From the NCBI RefSeq assembly GCF_009711445.1, contig NZ_SMMC01000193.1:1-36406 (forward strand): a DNA stretch of 36,406 nt. Reading direction: 5' to 3'. Shown here in pieces: positions 18,035 to 26,600 of the stretch. Source of the DNA: Curvivirga aplysinae. Its GTDB lineage: Bacteria; Pseudomonadota; Alphaproteobacteria; UBA8366; Aestuariispiraceae. The notes under the pieces are model-generated. The model was not told the origin of the DNA. It saw nothing but the letters and a program-made list of their open reading frames with translations, and ran no database searches. Both the position numbers and the translations under genes were made by a program. The number at the start of each line of letters is the position of its first letter. Within the stretch, counting starts at the first letter, position 1.

Positions 18035-19576
18035 ATGATGAAAAAGGCGCCCAAAATATTTTCTGGTAAAAACTGGCAAGTTGCCGGATTTGCAATGTTA
18101 GCGTTGAGTTTTTCAAAGCTTAGCGTTGCACAGGATTTTCATCTTTCCCCTTATTGGAATGAGTTTGAATTTCAAGGTGATAAGATCTCTTTATCTTTGG
18201 ATAAAGTGCAGAAACAAACCGTCTTTAACGAGTTATTGCTTCGTCCGACATATTTGAATGTAGATTCAGCACAATCTGCTATCATTTCTGCTGATACTGC
18301 TTTTGACACTACAGTGACTGTTACAACCTCAACAGGACGCAGTGACAATGATGTTACAAATCTTCGTGGCGATCAGGATTCGCTTTCCGTAGGAGTATCA
18401 AAAACCTTCGAGCCGGGAACCGTTGTCTCTGCGACACAGACCTATACTCAAACTGATGCGGTTTCTTCGGGAACGGATTTGGATGGTGATGGTGATACCT
18501 CTACGTTATCTTTAACTCAGCCTCTATTGAAAGATGGAGGCTTTCTGGTCAATACTTTGACACGTGAGCAGGCGAAAATTAGTCTTACCAATCAAGAGCT
18601 TACCCAAATTGAAACCATGGCGACGCGTTATACAGAAGTAACGTCAGCTTACTGGGATCATTGGCGTTCATTTCAAAATTTATCCATTGCAATGGAACAA
18701 TTAGCACTTGCAGAAAAACAAGAAGATTTAGCAACGAAACTGTCTGATGCAGGGTTAGTAGCTAAAGTAGAAGTTTTGCGTGCACAGACAGGTGTTGCAC
18801 AGAGGTATGACGCGATTATTTTGGCTCAAACCAGTGTGATTGAAACCAACAATACAATGATGCGTCTGATCACTAGCAACCCAGAAGAACAAACAACAAT
18901 CTTGATTGAACCTGAAAGTGCACCTGATGTTGTGGAACCTTTTGTAAAAAGAGAAGACGTTACTAACCTAGCCTTGCGTAATTCTTTATCTTTGCAGAAG
19001 TTGGATAATAATTTAGCTTCGTCCGATATGACTGTTGAAGCAGCAGATTGGCAACGTTATCCTGATTTGGATTTGACGATGAGTTATTCCGTGTCAGATG
19101 ACATCTATAAAAATAGCTCTGTTCGGAGCGTGACCACAGATTCGGATGATTGGTCCATCGGAGTGACATTAACGATCCCACTTGGTTTACGTGAAACTGA
19201 AGAGGATTATCGTCAAGCTATTAACGCTAATTCATTAGCTAAATACGCTATCTCAAGTGAAAAAGTTAATATTGTTAAGACAGTTGAGAGCTCAGTAAAT
19301 CGGGTTCATCAGAATTTCCGTCGTCTGCAGGCGGCAATTAATGAAGTTGATGTAACCACACGTATTTATGAAGCAGAACTGAAACAGTTTAACCGTGGAG
19401 AACAAACCAGTACGGAAGTTCTAAACGCGGCGCAGTTATTAGCTGATGCAAAAAATAAACGTGCCTTGGCACGAGCAGAATATGAAAAAAGCAAAGCAAC
19501 AATTGATTTCTTAACAGGGGATACGAACGAAGTTGTTCGTGAGATCATTAATCTACCGGAGACATCAATACGTTAA
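18035..19576 (+). CDS. TolC-family outer-membrane efflux channel
   Basis: A 513-residue outer-membrane factor with a signal peptide (Lys-rich start, hydrophobic GFAMLALSFSKL, then SVAQDF with probable cleavage after Ala). It has the two-repeat layout of TolC proteins: a beta-strand zone with T/S-rich DTTVTVTTSTGRSDND, long helices (LSLTQPLLKDGGF is the typical start of helix 3), and a second copy around DLDLTMSYSVSDD and GVTLTIPLG. It completes a tripartite type I channel with the HlyD and ABC proteins. The gene lies 23 bases behind the cNMP-binding gene. The start could be either of two adjacent ATGs at 18035 and 18038. Confidence 0.9.
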   Translation: MMKKAPKIFSGKNWQVAGFAMLALSFSKLSVAQDFHLSPYWNEFEFQGDKISLSLDKVQKQTVFNELLLRPTYLNVDSAQSAIISADTAFDTTVTVTTSTGRSDNDVTNLRGDQDSLSVGVSKTFEPGTVVSATQTYTQTDAVSSGTDLDGDGDTSTLSLTQPLLKDGGFLVNTLTREQAKISLTNQELTQIETMATRYTEVTSAYWDHWRSFQNLSIAMEQLALAEKQEDLATKLSDAGLVAKVEVLRAQTGVAQRYDAIILAQTSVIETNNTMMRLITSNPEEQTTILIEPESAPDVVEPFVKREDVTNLALRNSLSLQKLDNNLASSDMTVEAADWQRYPDLDLTMSYSVSDDIYKNSSVRSVTTDSDDWSIGVTLTIPLGLRETEEDYRQAINANSLAKYAISSEKVNIVKTVESSVNRVHQNFRRLQAAINEVDVTTRIYEAELKQFNRGEQTSTEVLNAAQLLADAKNKRALARAEYEKSKATIDFLTGDTNEVVREIINLPETSIR

Positions 19577-19594
19577 TATTGAGGAAGTGAAACT

Positions 19595-20167
19595 ATGAGA
19601 AAACAAATCGATTTTTCAAAGTTAACTCTTAAGCAAATTCTCTTCTTTGTATCCGGGCTAGGCTTAAGTATTTTCGGAATGGTTATGAGCATCATTCTTT
19701 ATGCGTCGAATCTATACGAAAATCGACAAGAATTCCCTGTTTCACTTTCGTTGAATACAGCGCAGCAAATATGTGAGGATTGTGTCCTGCAAGACGGTGA
19801 TAGTATCTGGCTTGCAACGGATAACCGTAAAATCGAATACACAGATATTTCTCTTGTCGTCTCTGTTAATCCACGAGATGGATCGCAGATTTTCAAAAAT
19901 GAATCTTCCTTTGTTGTTGTTAATTTGCGTAATCAAACTGATGGCGTTGTTTATTATCGTTTGGCAACTCCTGACAAACAAATTGGAAAAGAAGCGAGTA
20001 TAGTTATTCAAAAAATTGGCAACGATGTATTGGATCAAGCCTCTTCTATCGTGATAAGACAATATAGTGGTATTCAGTTTAACCCAGTCTATATTCTTCT
20101 AATTATAATTGGGACGGTTTTACTAACTTTAGCTACCCGGAAACCAAAAGATGCTGCAAAATCATAA
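19595..20167 (+). CDS. Small two-helix membrane protein of unknown function
   Basis: 190 residues, not recognised. A TM helix at about residues 16-39 and another at about 164-182 frame an extracytoplasmic domain of about 120 residues, predicted mostly as beta strands (VSVNPRDGSQIF, SFVVVNLRNQ, VVYYRLATP). The domain has a C-x-x-C pair (Cys60, Cys63), which could form a disulfide. The gene begins 18 bases after TolC and overlaps the CPBP gene by 17 bases, so it belongs to the export operon. A role in assembly, immunity or handling of the Cys-rich peptide outside the inner membrane is possible but unsupported. Confidence 0.7.
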   Translation: MRKQIDFSKLTLKQILFFVSGLGLSIFGMVMSIILYASNLYENRQEFPVSLSLNTAQQICEDCVLQDGDSIWLATDNRKIEYTDISLVVSVNPRDGSQIFKNESSFVVVNLRNQTDGVVYYRLATPDKQIGKEASIVIQKIGNDVLDQASSIVIRQYSGIQFNPVYILLIIIGTVLLTLATRKPKDAAKS

Positions 20168-20816
20168 GTACTTCCTTCATTTTATTGCATTTTTTCTTAT
20201 GTCACTATCGAGTATTGTGATCTTACAAATGGGAGTGGTTGGAAATACCCAAATGATGATATGGGGATTAATGATTTTGCAGTTGTCCTGGGGTATATTG
20301 ATACTGAAACCACGTAGTTTGAAAGTTGGTCAATGGAAATATGCTCTTTTAGTCTTATGCGTTGTACAAATAGGGCAGTATGGTTTGAATGAGCATAATT
20401 TCGGCCATGGCGTATTTAACATATTGGATGTGATACGATATTTTGTTTTTATAGCGTTGGTTGAAGAGATATGGTTCCGAGGTATTCTGCAGGACTATCT
20501 CGGTCGTAATAGTTTTAAGGCAATCATTATCGCATCTGTTATTTTTGGTTTGTATCATCTTCCACATGGCTGGCCTATTGTTTTAACTACAACAGCTGTA
20601 GGATTATTATATTCTTTTGCCCGTGGATATGGGGCTGGTATCTTATCTCTGGCATTTGTACATGGGCTGATGAATTGGCTTAATCTTTCTTTTTACCCAG
20701 CACAAAATTTAAGGGTTGAATACACAGATTTTTTAATTGCATTTCCAGCTATTTGTATGATTGGTGTCGCTGGATTGTACCTTTTTGCCCGAAATAGGCA
20801 GTCTTTAAGTAGATAG
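20151..20816 (+). CDS. CPBP-family intramembrane metalloprotease
   Basis: A 221-residue polytopic membrane protein with all three motifs of the CPBP (CAAX-prenyl-protease-like, Abi) family: E105-E106-x-x-x-R110 in VEEIWFRG, F-x-x-x-H ending at His136 in FGLYHLPHG, and H171-x-x-x-N175 in FVHGLMNW. It should be catalytically active. In bacteriocin-type clusters such proteases act in peptide maturation or self-immunity. Leader removal here already has a C39 peptidase, so immunity or a second trimming step is more likely. It is the last gene before the 103-base gap to the radical SAM gene. Confidence 0.9.
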   Translation: MLQNHKYFLHFIAFFLMSLSSIVILQMGVVGNTQMMIWGLMILQLSWGILILKPRSLKVGQWKYALLVLCVVQIGQYGLNEHNFGHGVFNILDVIRYFVFIALVEEIWFRGILQDYLGRNSFKAIIIASVIFGLYHLPHGWPIVLTTTAVGLLYSFARGYGAGILSLAFVHGLMNWLNLSFYPAQNLRVEYTDFLIAFPAICMIGVAGLYLFARNRQSLSR

Positions 20817-20919
20817 ATTCAATTTTAGTAAATAGTACTAGATTTCAAATAAGTTTCGTCATATCATTTGTGAAATAAATATATAAATAAAAATTAGATT
20901 TTAGGTCAGGGACAATCTC

Positions 20920-22467
20920 ATGGGTGATCAAGCAAGTGCTGCTGAAATCGTAAGAGCATCTATTCTGGAACAAATCCGTAGAGAATCTACGGGCGGGTTT
21001 ACCACAACAGTGGAAAATGATGATAAGTCGCGTTATGCGATTCAATCAAAATACAATATTTTTATTCCGATTAAAGGTGACGCAAATGGCGATCGCAGTC
21101 TTGTCTATAATACATTGACAGGTGCTTATGCGGTTTGGGACCAAAATGATATTGATACCTATAATGATCTGGAAAACAGTCGCCTTTTGGTCAATGATCC
21201 ACGTCTTAGTAATTTCATTAATGCTGGTTATATGGTTGCCAATGATACTGATGAAACGGGTGAGTTAGAACAAAGATATATGGCTGCACGCCATGATCCA
21301 AATACCATGGTGATGACAATCGCGCCGATTATGGCATGCAACTTTGCCTGCGAATATTGTTTCCAAGGTGCTGATAAACCCGTCAAAAAAATGAGTGATT
21401 TGGTGCAAGAAGCCTTGTTACAATATCTGGATAAAGTATTGCCAGATTTGAAGGTATTGAGCATTAGTTGGTATGGCGGTGAGCCATTGATGGGCTTGAA
21501 AACCATCGAAGAACTCACCGTTAAGATGAAAGAGTTATGTAAAAAGCATGATGTGCAATATACAGCTTTTATCGTAACGAATGGCTATTTTCTGGACGGT
21601 AAAACAGCCAAGAAGCTATACAAATTAGATGTCGCAAGTTGTCAGGTGACGTTTGATGGCGCTGCGGAATCGCATGATGAACGCCGTTATCTGCTATCCG
21701 GGCGTCCAACTTATGAACGTATTGCAAAGAATATCGGGGAAGTTATTGATCAAACGCCTATTCAAGTTTCAATTCGTGTAAATATTGATCATCATAACAA
21801 AGATAACATTAAACATTTGATGGATGACTTAAAGTCACGCGGTTTTAATCATCGTACAAATTTGGGTATATATTTTGCCCCCATTGAATCTATCACTGAA
21901 GCTTGCCATAGCTGTAATGATATCTCGATGGGCAAAAATGAATATGCTATCATGGAAGCTGAACTCTATCGTTATGCTTTTGAAGCTGGTTTAACAGGCT
22001 TGCCACGTCCACCAATGATGCATGGCAATTGTGCGGCGGTGCGCCAAAATGGGTTGGTACTTTTACCAACGGGTGAGTTGCATAAATGCTGGGATACAGT
22101 GAATGATACGACCTTAAAAATCGGTACGATTTTTGAGCCAGAGGCAGCTTTTGAAAGCGCAATCCATAATGAATGGATGAGCTGGTCTCCATTTAACAAC
22201 GATACTTGCCGCAGTTGTAAGATTTTACCAAACTGTACAGGTGCATGTGCGTTTAAATTTGTACATTCTGACAAGACATTAGGAGAGGGTGGTAGTCTTC
22301 CATGTCCAAGTTGGAAATTTAACATTAGTGAACGTTTGCTAATCCGTGCTGAAAAGAAAGGCATGATTACGCAGGAGGATATCATTGAAGAGAGCCAAAC
22401 CTCCTCTTTGATGGTTGGGGCAAATCATTCTACGTCGGGCTTGTTTATTGGCGCGGCAGCGGAATGA
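20920..22467 (+). CDS. Radical SAM/SPASM peptide maturase
   Basis: A 515-residue radical SAM enzyme. The cluster-binding CX3CX2C is Cys140, Cys144 and Cys147 (MACNFACEYCFQ), followed by the SAM-contact motif SWYGGEPL (183-190). The C-terminal SPASM domain for auxiliary 4Fe-4S clusters has Cys371, Cys390, Cys430, Cys433, Cys439, Cys443 and Cys462. Residues 45-110 (YNIFIPIKGD...VYNTLTGAY) form the N-terminal module common in peptide-modifying SPASM enzymes, which may bind the leader. Enzymes of this class make thioether or C-C crosslinks in RiPP precursors. Here the Cys-rich precursor is encoded 125 bases downstream, so cysteine-based thioethers are the likely product. The ATG follows a GGTCAGGGA ribosome binding site. 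Confidence 0.93.
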   Translation: MGDQASAAEIVRASILEQIRRESTGGFTTTVENDDKSRYAIQSKYNIFIPIKGDANGDRSLVYNTLTGAYAVWDQNDIDTYNDLENSRLLVNDPRLSNFINAGYMVANDTDETGELEQRYMAARHDPNTMVMTIAPIMACNFACEYCFQGADKPVKKMSDLVQEALLQYLDKVLPDLKVLSISWYGGEPLMGLKTIEELTVKMKELCKKHDVQYTAFIVTNGYFLDGKTAKKLYKLDVASCQVTFDGAAESHDERRYLLSGRPTYERIAKNIGEVIDQTPIQVSIRVNIDHHNKDNIKHLMDDLKSRGFNHRTNLGIYFAPIESITEACHSCNDISMGKNEYAIMEAELYRYAFEAGLTGLPRPPMMHGNCAAVRQNGLVLLPTGELHKCWDTVNDTTLKIGTIFEPEAAFESAIHNEWMSWSPFNNDTCRSCKILPNCTGACAFKFVHSDKTLGEGGSLPCPSWKFNISERLLIRAEKKGMITQEDIIEESQTSSLMVGANHSTSGLFIGAAAE

Positions 22468-22510
22468 CCGTGGTTGGATAACCAAATAAAAAGAATGCTG
22501 AAAGATAAGT

Positions 22511-22516
22511 TATAAT
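22511..22516 (+). promoter_or_regulatory. Possible -10 element for the precursor gene
   Basis: A perfect TATAAT lies between the maturase stop and the precursor start, with about 75 bases of leader to the ATG. The -35 position (17-base spacing) reads AAAAAG and is poor. A separate promoter would explain high expression of the precursor over its enzyme, and the precursor also has its own terminator. Confidence 0.35.
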
Positions 22517-22592
22517 ATCAAGACGCACATTTAGGGTTTAAGACGATTGAGGCTTAATAAATATTTATCCTTGTTCAAAAAGGGGACATAAA

Positions 22593-23528
22593 ATGCAATT
22601 TGTAGATAAGCCATTTGGGGCTGATGTACATATTCTTGATCCTCAAACAGCTTTTATGGCAGGCAAGATCAAGACTTCTAATCTTGAAGATCTGCAAGTG
22701 TTTGAGAAAGCTTTTCCGGCAAATCCGGAAGTGATTGTGAATGTGGCAAAACAGCAGCAAGAAATGGAAGGAGCAATTGTTGAATCAGCTGACGATATTG
22801 CGCCTGAAAAGAAAAGTGACTTGTTGTTTTTGAACATCTTGCCACTTTGCTTTGTGCCACAAGCGGCTGGCGATTGGGATACAACTATCCATTTTAAAAT
22901 TGGTGGTGCAGGTGAATATACAATTGTTGTTGCCAATGGCGAAGCAAATATTACCAAAGGTTTGAGCGGTGATCCTAGCACTGTTATTGAAAGTGATTAT
23001 GAAGACTTCCGCTTGATTACACGTCACCGTGTATTAGAAGACAGTACATTGGTGACCGATGAACAGCTGGAAGAGTGGGATGATGATCTTGAGCTCGACA
23101 TGGAGCTGAGCGATGATCAACTAGAAGCTGTTGCTGGTGGTAAAGGCGGCGGCGGTTGTGGTGCGGAAGCATCTGCAAACACTGTTTGTGGCGCGGATTC
23201 TTGTGGCGCTGCGGCGGGTGCGTCTGGGGCATGCGGGGCTGCGGCTTGTGGCGGTGATGCTAGTGTTGCTTCTGCATGTGGTGCCGCGGCTTGTGGTGCG
23301 GCTGTTGGTGCATATGGTGCTTGTGGTGCGGATGCTTGTGCTGCGGCTGCAGGTTACGGAACAGCTTGTGGCGCGGCCGCAGGTGTTGGTGCATGTGCCG
23401 GCGACGTTTGTGGTGCTGCAGTTGGTGCCGGTGTTTGTGCTGGTAACGTATGTGGTATTGATGTTCTTGGCGGCGCTGACATTGGGCCTTGTGGTATCAA
23501 CGTTATTCCTTTGGTGCCAGGTACTTAA
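22593..23528 (+). CDS. Cys-repeat RiPP precursor with SCP2-like leader and GG cleavage site
   Basis: 311 residues. The leader (1-183) ends E-L-S-D-D-Q-L-E-A-V-A-G-G, with Leu at -12, Leu at -7 and Val at -4, as C39 peptidases prefer. Residues 16-40 (PQTAFMAGKIK...) match the C-terminal strand/helix of SCP2 lipid-binding domains, while residues 95-146 (WDTTIHFKIGG, YTIVVANGEANITKG, then a D-P-S-T-V-I-E-S-D-Y-E-D-F segment) match the part that comes first in SCP2; the order is swapped. The core (184-311) is Gly/Ala-rich with 15 Cys in CX4CX9 spacing, one Lys (Lys184, core position 1) and no Arg. The ACG-A/G tetrads recall the ACGX-repeat peptides paired with SPASM enzymes. AGGGG lies seven bases before the ATG. 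Probable fate: crosslinking, cleavage after Gly183 and export. A metal-binding or structural repeat protein is the alternative. Confidence 0.85.
   Translation: MQFVDKPFGADVHILDPQTAFMAGKIKTSNLEDLQVFEKAFPANPEVIVNVAKQQQEMEGAIVESADDIAPEKKSDLLFLNILPLCFVPQAAGDWDTTIHFKIGGAGEYTIVVANGEANITKGLSGDPSTVIESDYEDFRLITRHRVLEDSTLVTDEQLEEWDDDLELDMELSDDQLEAVAGGKGGGGCGAEASANTVCGADSCGAAAGASGACGAAACGGDASVASACGAAACGAAVGAYGACGADACAAAAGYGTACGAAAGVGACAGDVCGAAVGAGVCAGNVCGIDVLGGADIGPCGINVIPLVPGT
23157..23492 (+). repeat. 45-bp (15-residue) Cys repeat array inside the precursor core
   Basis: From Cys189 to Cys300 the cysteines fall at 189, 199/204, 214/219, 229/234, 244/249, 259, 268/273, 282/287 and 300. From 189 to 259 the spacing alternates 10 and 5 exactly, a 15-residue (45-base) period; after 259 the long gap shrinks to 9. 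Each unit is three pentads, two starting with Cys (often C-G-A-A-A or C-G-A-D) and one Gly-rich. DNA copies such as GCTTGTGGTGCGG recur, pointing to growth by duplication. Confidence 0.88.
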
Positions 23529-23559
23529 TCTATATTATTTTAAGTCCAATAAATGATTT

Positions 23560-23594
23560 AAAAGCAGATGTGTTTAGCATCTGCTTTTTCTTTT
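23560..23594 (+). terminator. Strong rho-independent terminator after the precursor
   Basis: A perfect 11-bp stem (AAAAGCAGATG at 23560-23570 with CATCTGCTTTT at 23578-23588), a seven-base loop and a T-rich tail lie 31 bases after the precursor stop. It separates the precursor transcript from the lipid genes. Confidence 0.85.
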
Positions 23595-23616
23595 CTAACG
23601 ATTTGTTTTTGCTTCC

Positions 23617-23633
23617 ACAATCTGCGGGATTGT
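23617..23633 (+). promoter_or_regulatory. Short perfect inverted repeat upstream of the FAAL gene
   Basis: ACAATC, five bases, GATTGT. It lies between the precursor terminator and the FAAL start, where a promoter for the lipid genes is needed. It could be an operator or chance; no clear -35/-10 pair was found. Confidence 0.22.
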
Positions 23634-23679
23634 CCTAGAATTTTTGAGTGAATAACGAATAGGAAAGATACATAATTCG

Positions 23680-26600
23680 GTGTCGACATTAACCCCAATT
23701 GCAAGATTTTTTAAGCAGGCTCTTCAGCGATATCCTGATCGTATTGCTGTGACTGAATTTCGTAAAAATGGAGATAAATCCTATACCTATGAAGAATTGG
23801 AAGAAGAGGCTGCATCTGTTTCTCATTTTCTGAAAACACAGACAGGTGTTGATGACAAAATCTTACTCACGGTTTCTCCCGGGTTTGGTTTTCTCTCCTT
23901 TCTGATAGGATGTTTTTACGCCGATAGGTTAGTTGCACCATGTTTTGAACCAGGAAGCAAAAGAACCGTAAATCGTTTCTTATCTATTGTTGATGGGTTT
24001 GCGCCAGATTTGATTATTGCCGATAAAGCTAATTCCATATTTGGTGACGTCAAAATCAGTAGTTTGATGGTGGATCAAATCCGAAGCAGTTTTAAAGCCC
24101 TACCACCGCTTGTGGAGCAATCTGTTTCACAAGATGAAGATCGACCAATTTTGGTACAATTTACGTCTGGATCTACATCTGACCCAAAAGGTGTTTTGTT
24201 AAGTCAGAAAAATATCTTATCTAATCTAAACGCAATTAATGGGCATTTAAAATTTACTCCGGAAGAGCAAAAAACGACAGTAACCTGGTTACCGCCATAC
24301 CATGATTTAGGGCTGTTTAGCCATTTATTAGCTGGCCTCGCAATTTCAGGGCATCTTGTAATTCTCAAACCTATTGATTTTATTCGCAATCCAAAAAATT
24401 GGCTCAAAGCACTTTCAGATTATAAAGCTGATTATACAGGCGCACCTGACTTTGCTTTTCGTGCTTGTGTGAAACGCGTTGTTGGGAGGGATTTGAAAGG
24501 GCTTGATTTCTCGAATCTTAAGGCTGTGGGTAATGCTGCTGAACCGATTTCTTCTGAAACATTATATGGGTTTCAAAGATTATTAGAACCAGCAGGATTT
24601 AAGGAAAACGCATGGACACCTGCATATGGTTTGGCTGAAGCCACAGTTTTGGTTTCAGCAATGCCGATGAAACAAGGGCTAAGGATTAAATCAGTTGATC
24701 GGAATATCTTGCGGAAAGAAAATCGGATTGTTTTTACAAAAGAAAAAAATGCGCAATATGTTGTTGCGCTTGGAAAGCCTGTCGCAGATACGGCCCTTAT
24801 GATTTGTGATCAAAAAACAGGTCAAGTTTTGGCTGAGCGGCAGGTTGGTGAAGTTCGGGTAAAGGGCTCATCTGTGGCCTTAGGTTACTATCATAATATA
24901 GAAGCAACACAGATCAGTTTCCATGATGGTATACTAAAAACAGGTGATTTAGGCTTTATTGATGATGGATATTTATACCTTACTGGCCGGACCAAAGATC
25001 TGATTATTGTGAACGGCGAGAATTTTCACCCACAAGATATTGAGCAGGAAATTTATGCCTTTCTTTCTATGGAAAAAGTAATCGCTGTTCAGGGGCAAGA
25101 AGGCGATATAAATCTGTTATTGGAACAACCACGTGGAAGTAATGATGATGATTTAGATAGGTTCTGTCAGCAATTCAATCAGATTGTGATGTCAAAAATT
25201 GGTTTGCCGCTGGATCGCATTATTGTTGTGAAATCTGGTGGTTTGCCACTAACCTCGAGTGGTAAGGTGCAACGTCAAAAAGCGCTGGAAATGCTTGAGG
25301 AGGGACTGTTAAGAGTTGTATATGAATATGGTAAAGAGAAGTCAGAGGCAACTCATCTTAATACAGAACAGTTCGTCCATTTGCTATCTGACTTTATTGA
25401 TGCAACAGAAACGAATGTGGACCTGACAACATCTCTTCAAGATCTACGGTTTGATTCTTTGGCGTTTCTTCAGTTGGATTTGCAACTTGGGAAATCCTAT
25501 AACCTATCGATGGATCTGGATGAATTGCCAGAAACCGTTGCAGATCTTTATCAAAGACTAGTGCCAATAAATACTGCAATCCGTAAATTCGATGATGTTG
25601 TTGATGTCAGTGTTAATGAAACTGTTCCGCATGTGTCATCTAGCTGGCAAAGCTTACATGATGATTTCAATAGTTTCCTGAAAACTAGTGGCTTGCTGTA
25701 TGATAGTTCGGAACAAATTATTCAGTTAGCTCAAAAGCTATCATTATATTTATCAGGCTCAGCATCAAGAATTTTGGAAGATGCGAAAAGTATTCATGCA
25801 AATCAAATACAAACTGGTTGGTATTGGTATTTGCCCTCAATTCAAGAAAAGTTACGTTACTGGCAAACACATTTTTGTGCAGATTATAACCATTTAAAAC
25901 ATGTACTGACGCAATTGCCATCTGCTTCTATTCTTGTCTTGGCACATATGCATGGTTGGGAATGGATATTAGAAAACATCCTTTTAATTGCACATGAAGA
26001 AAGTTCAAACGTTATACTGTTAGGAGATTATCGCGAAATCGAAGTATTGCTGCGTAAAGGACATAATTATCGCAGACGAGAAATTTCAGATTATCTTAGC
26101 CAGACAATATTGGATGTGAATGATCCCCAGTTAAGTATAAAGCTTTTGCAAGCTGTACAAGAAAGTAAAACGATTATTGCGCTACCTGATACGATATTGG
26201 CTAAGGATCAATTACATCATCGATTGAATGTGGATTTCCTGAGTGCAAAGATGACACTTGCTGCGGGAATTCTTATTCTGGCTGAGGAAAAAAAACTTCC
26301 TGTGTATCATCTGGATTACGTTTTTAAATCAAAAGAGCTGTTTATAGATTTATACCAGCTACATGGATCAGTGATCGAAATGGGGGTAACCTATGCAGAT
26401 AGGATTGCACAACATTATCGGGATTGGGCGCAATGGTCCATTTTGCCGACCGATTTGATTGCAGGTGCTGGAATGTCGAATGAAGCTTTAAGACATGAAA
26501 GCGATTTTCTGGATCAATATGGAGTGATAAAAATCCGATCCGGCGAATATGTTTATCTATCAAGTCTGGTTACGGGACGTAGTGTAGAGATTTATTATCA

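Noticed and set aside
22593..23141. Standard nitrile-hydratase-like (NHLP) or Nif11-like leader in the precursor
   Set aside because: Although the export genes are of NHLM type, the leader shows SCP2-like segments and neither of these leader families' patterns.
23157..23492. CRISPR-like or non-coding tandem repeat
   Set aside because: The 45-base period is a whole number of codons, lies in an open frame with Cys periodicity, and lacks constant repeats with unique spacers.
23131..23556. A 141-codon ORF in another plus-strand frame across the Cys-repeat core
   Set aside because: It is an out-of-frame shadow of the GC-rich repeat; it has no own ribosome binding site and gives a low-complexity Val/Leu/Arg protein, while the Cys frame has leader, GG site and terminator.
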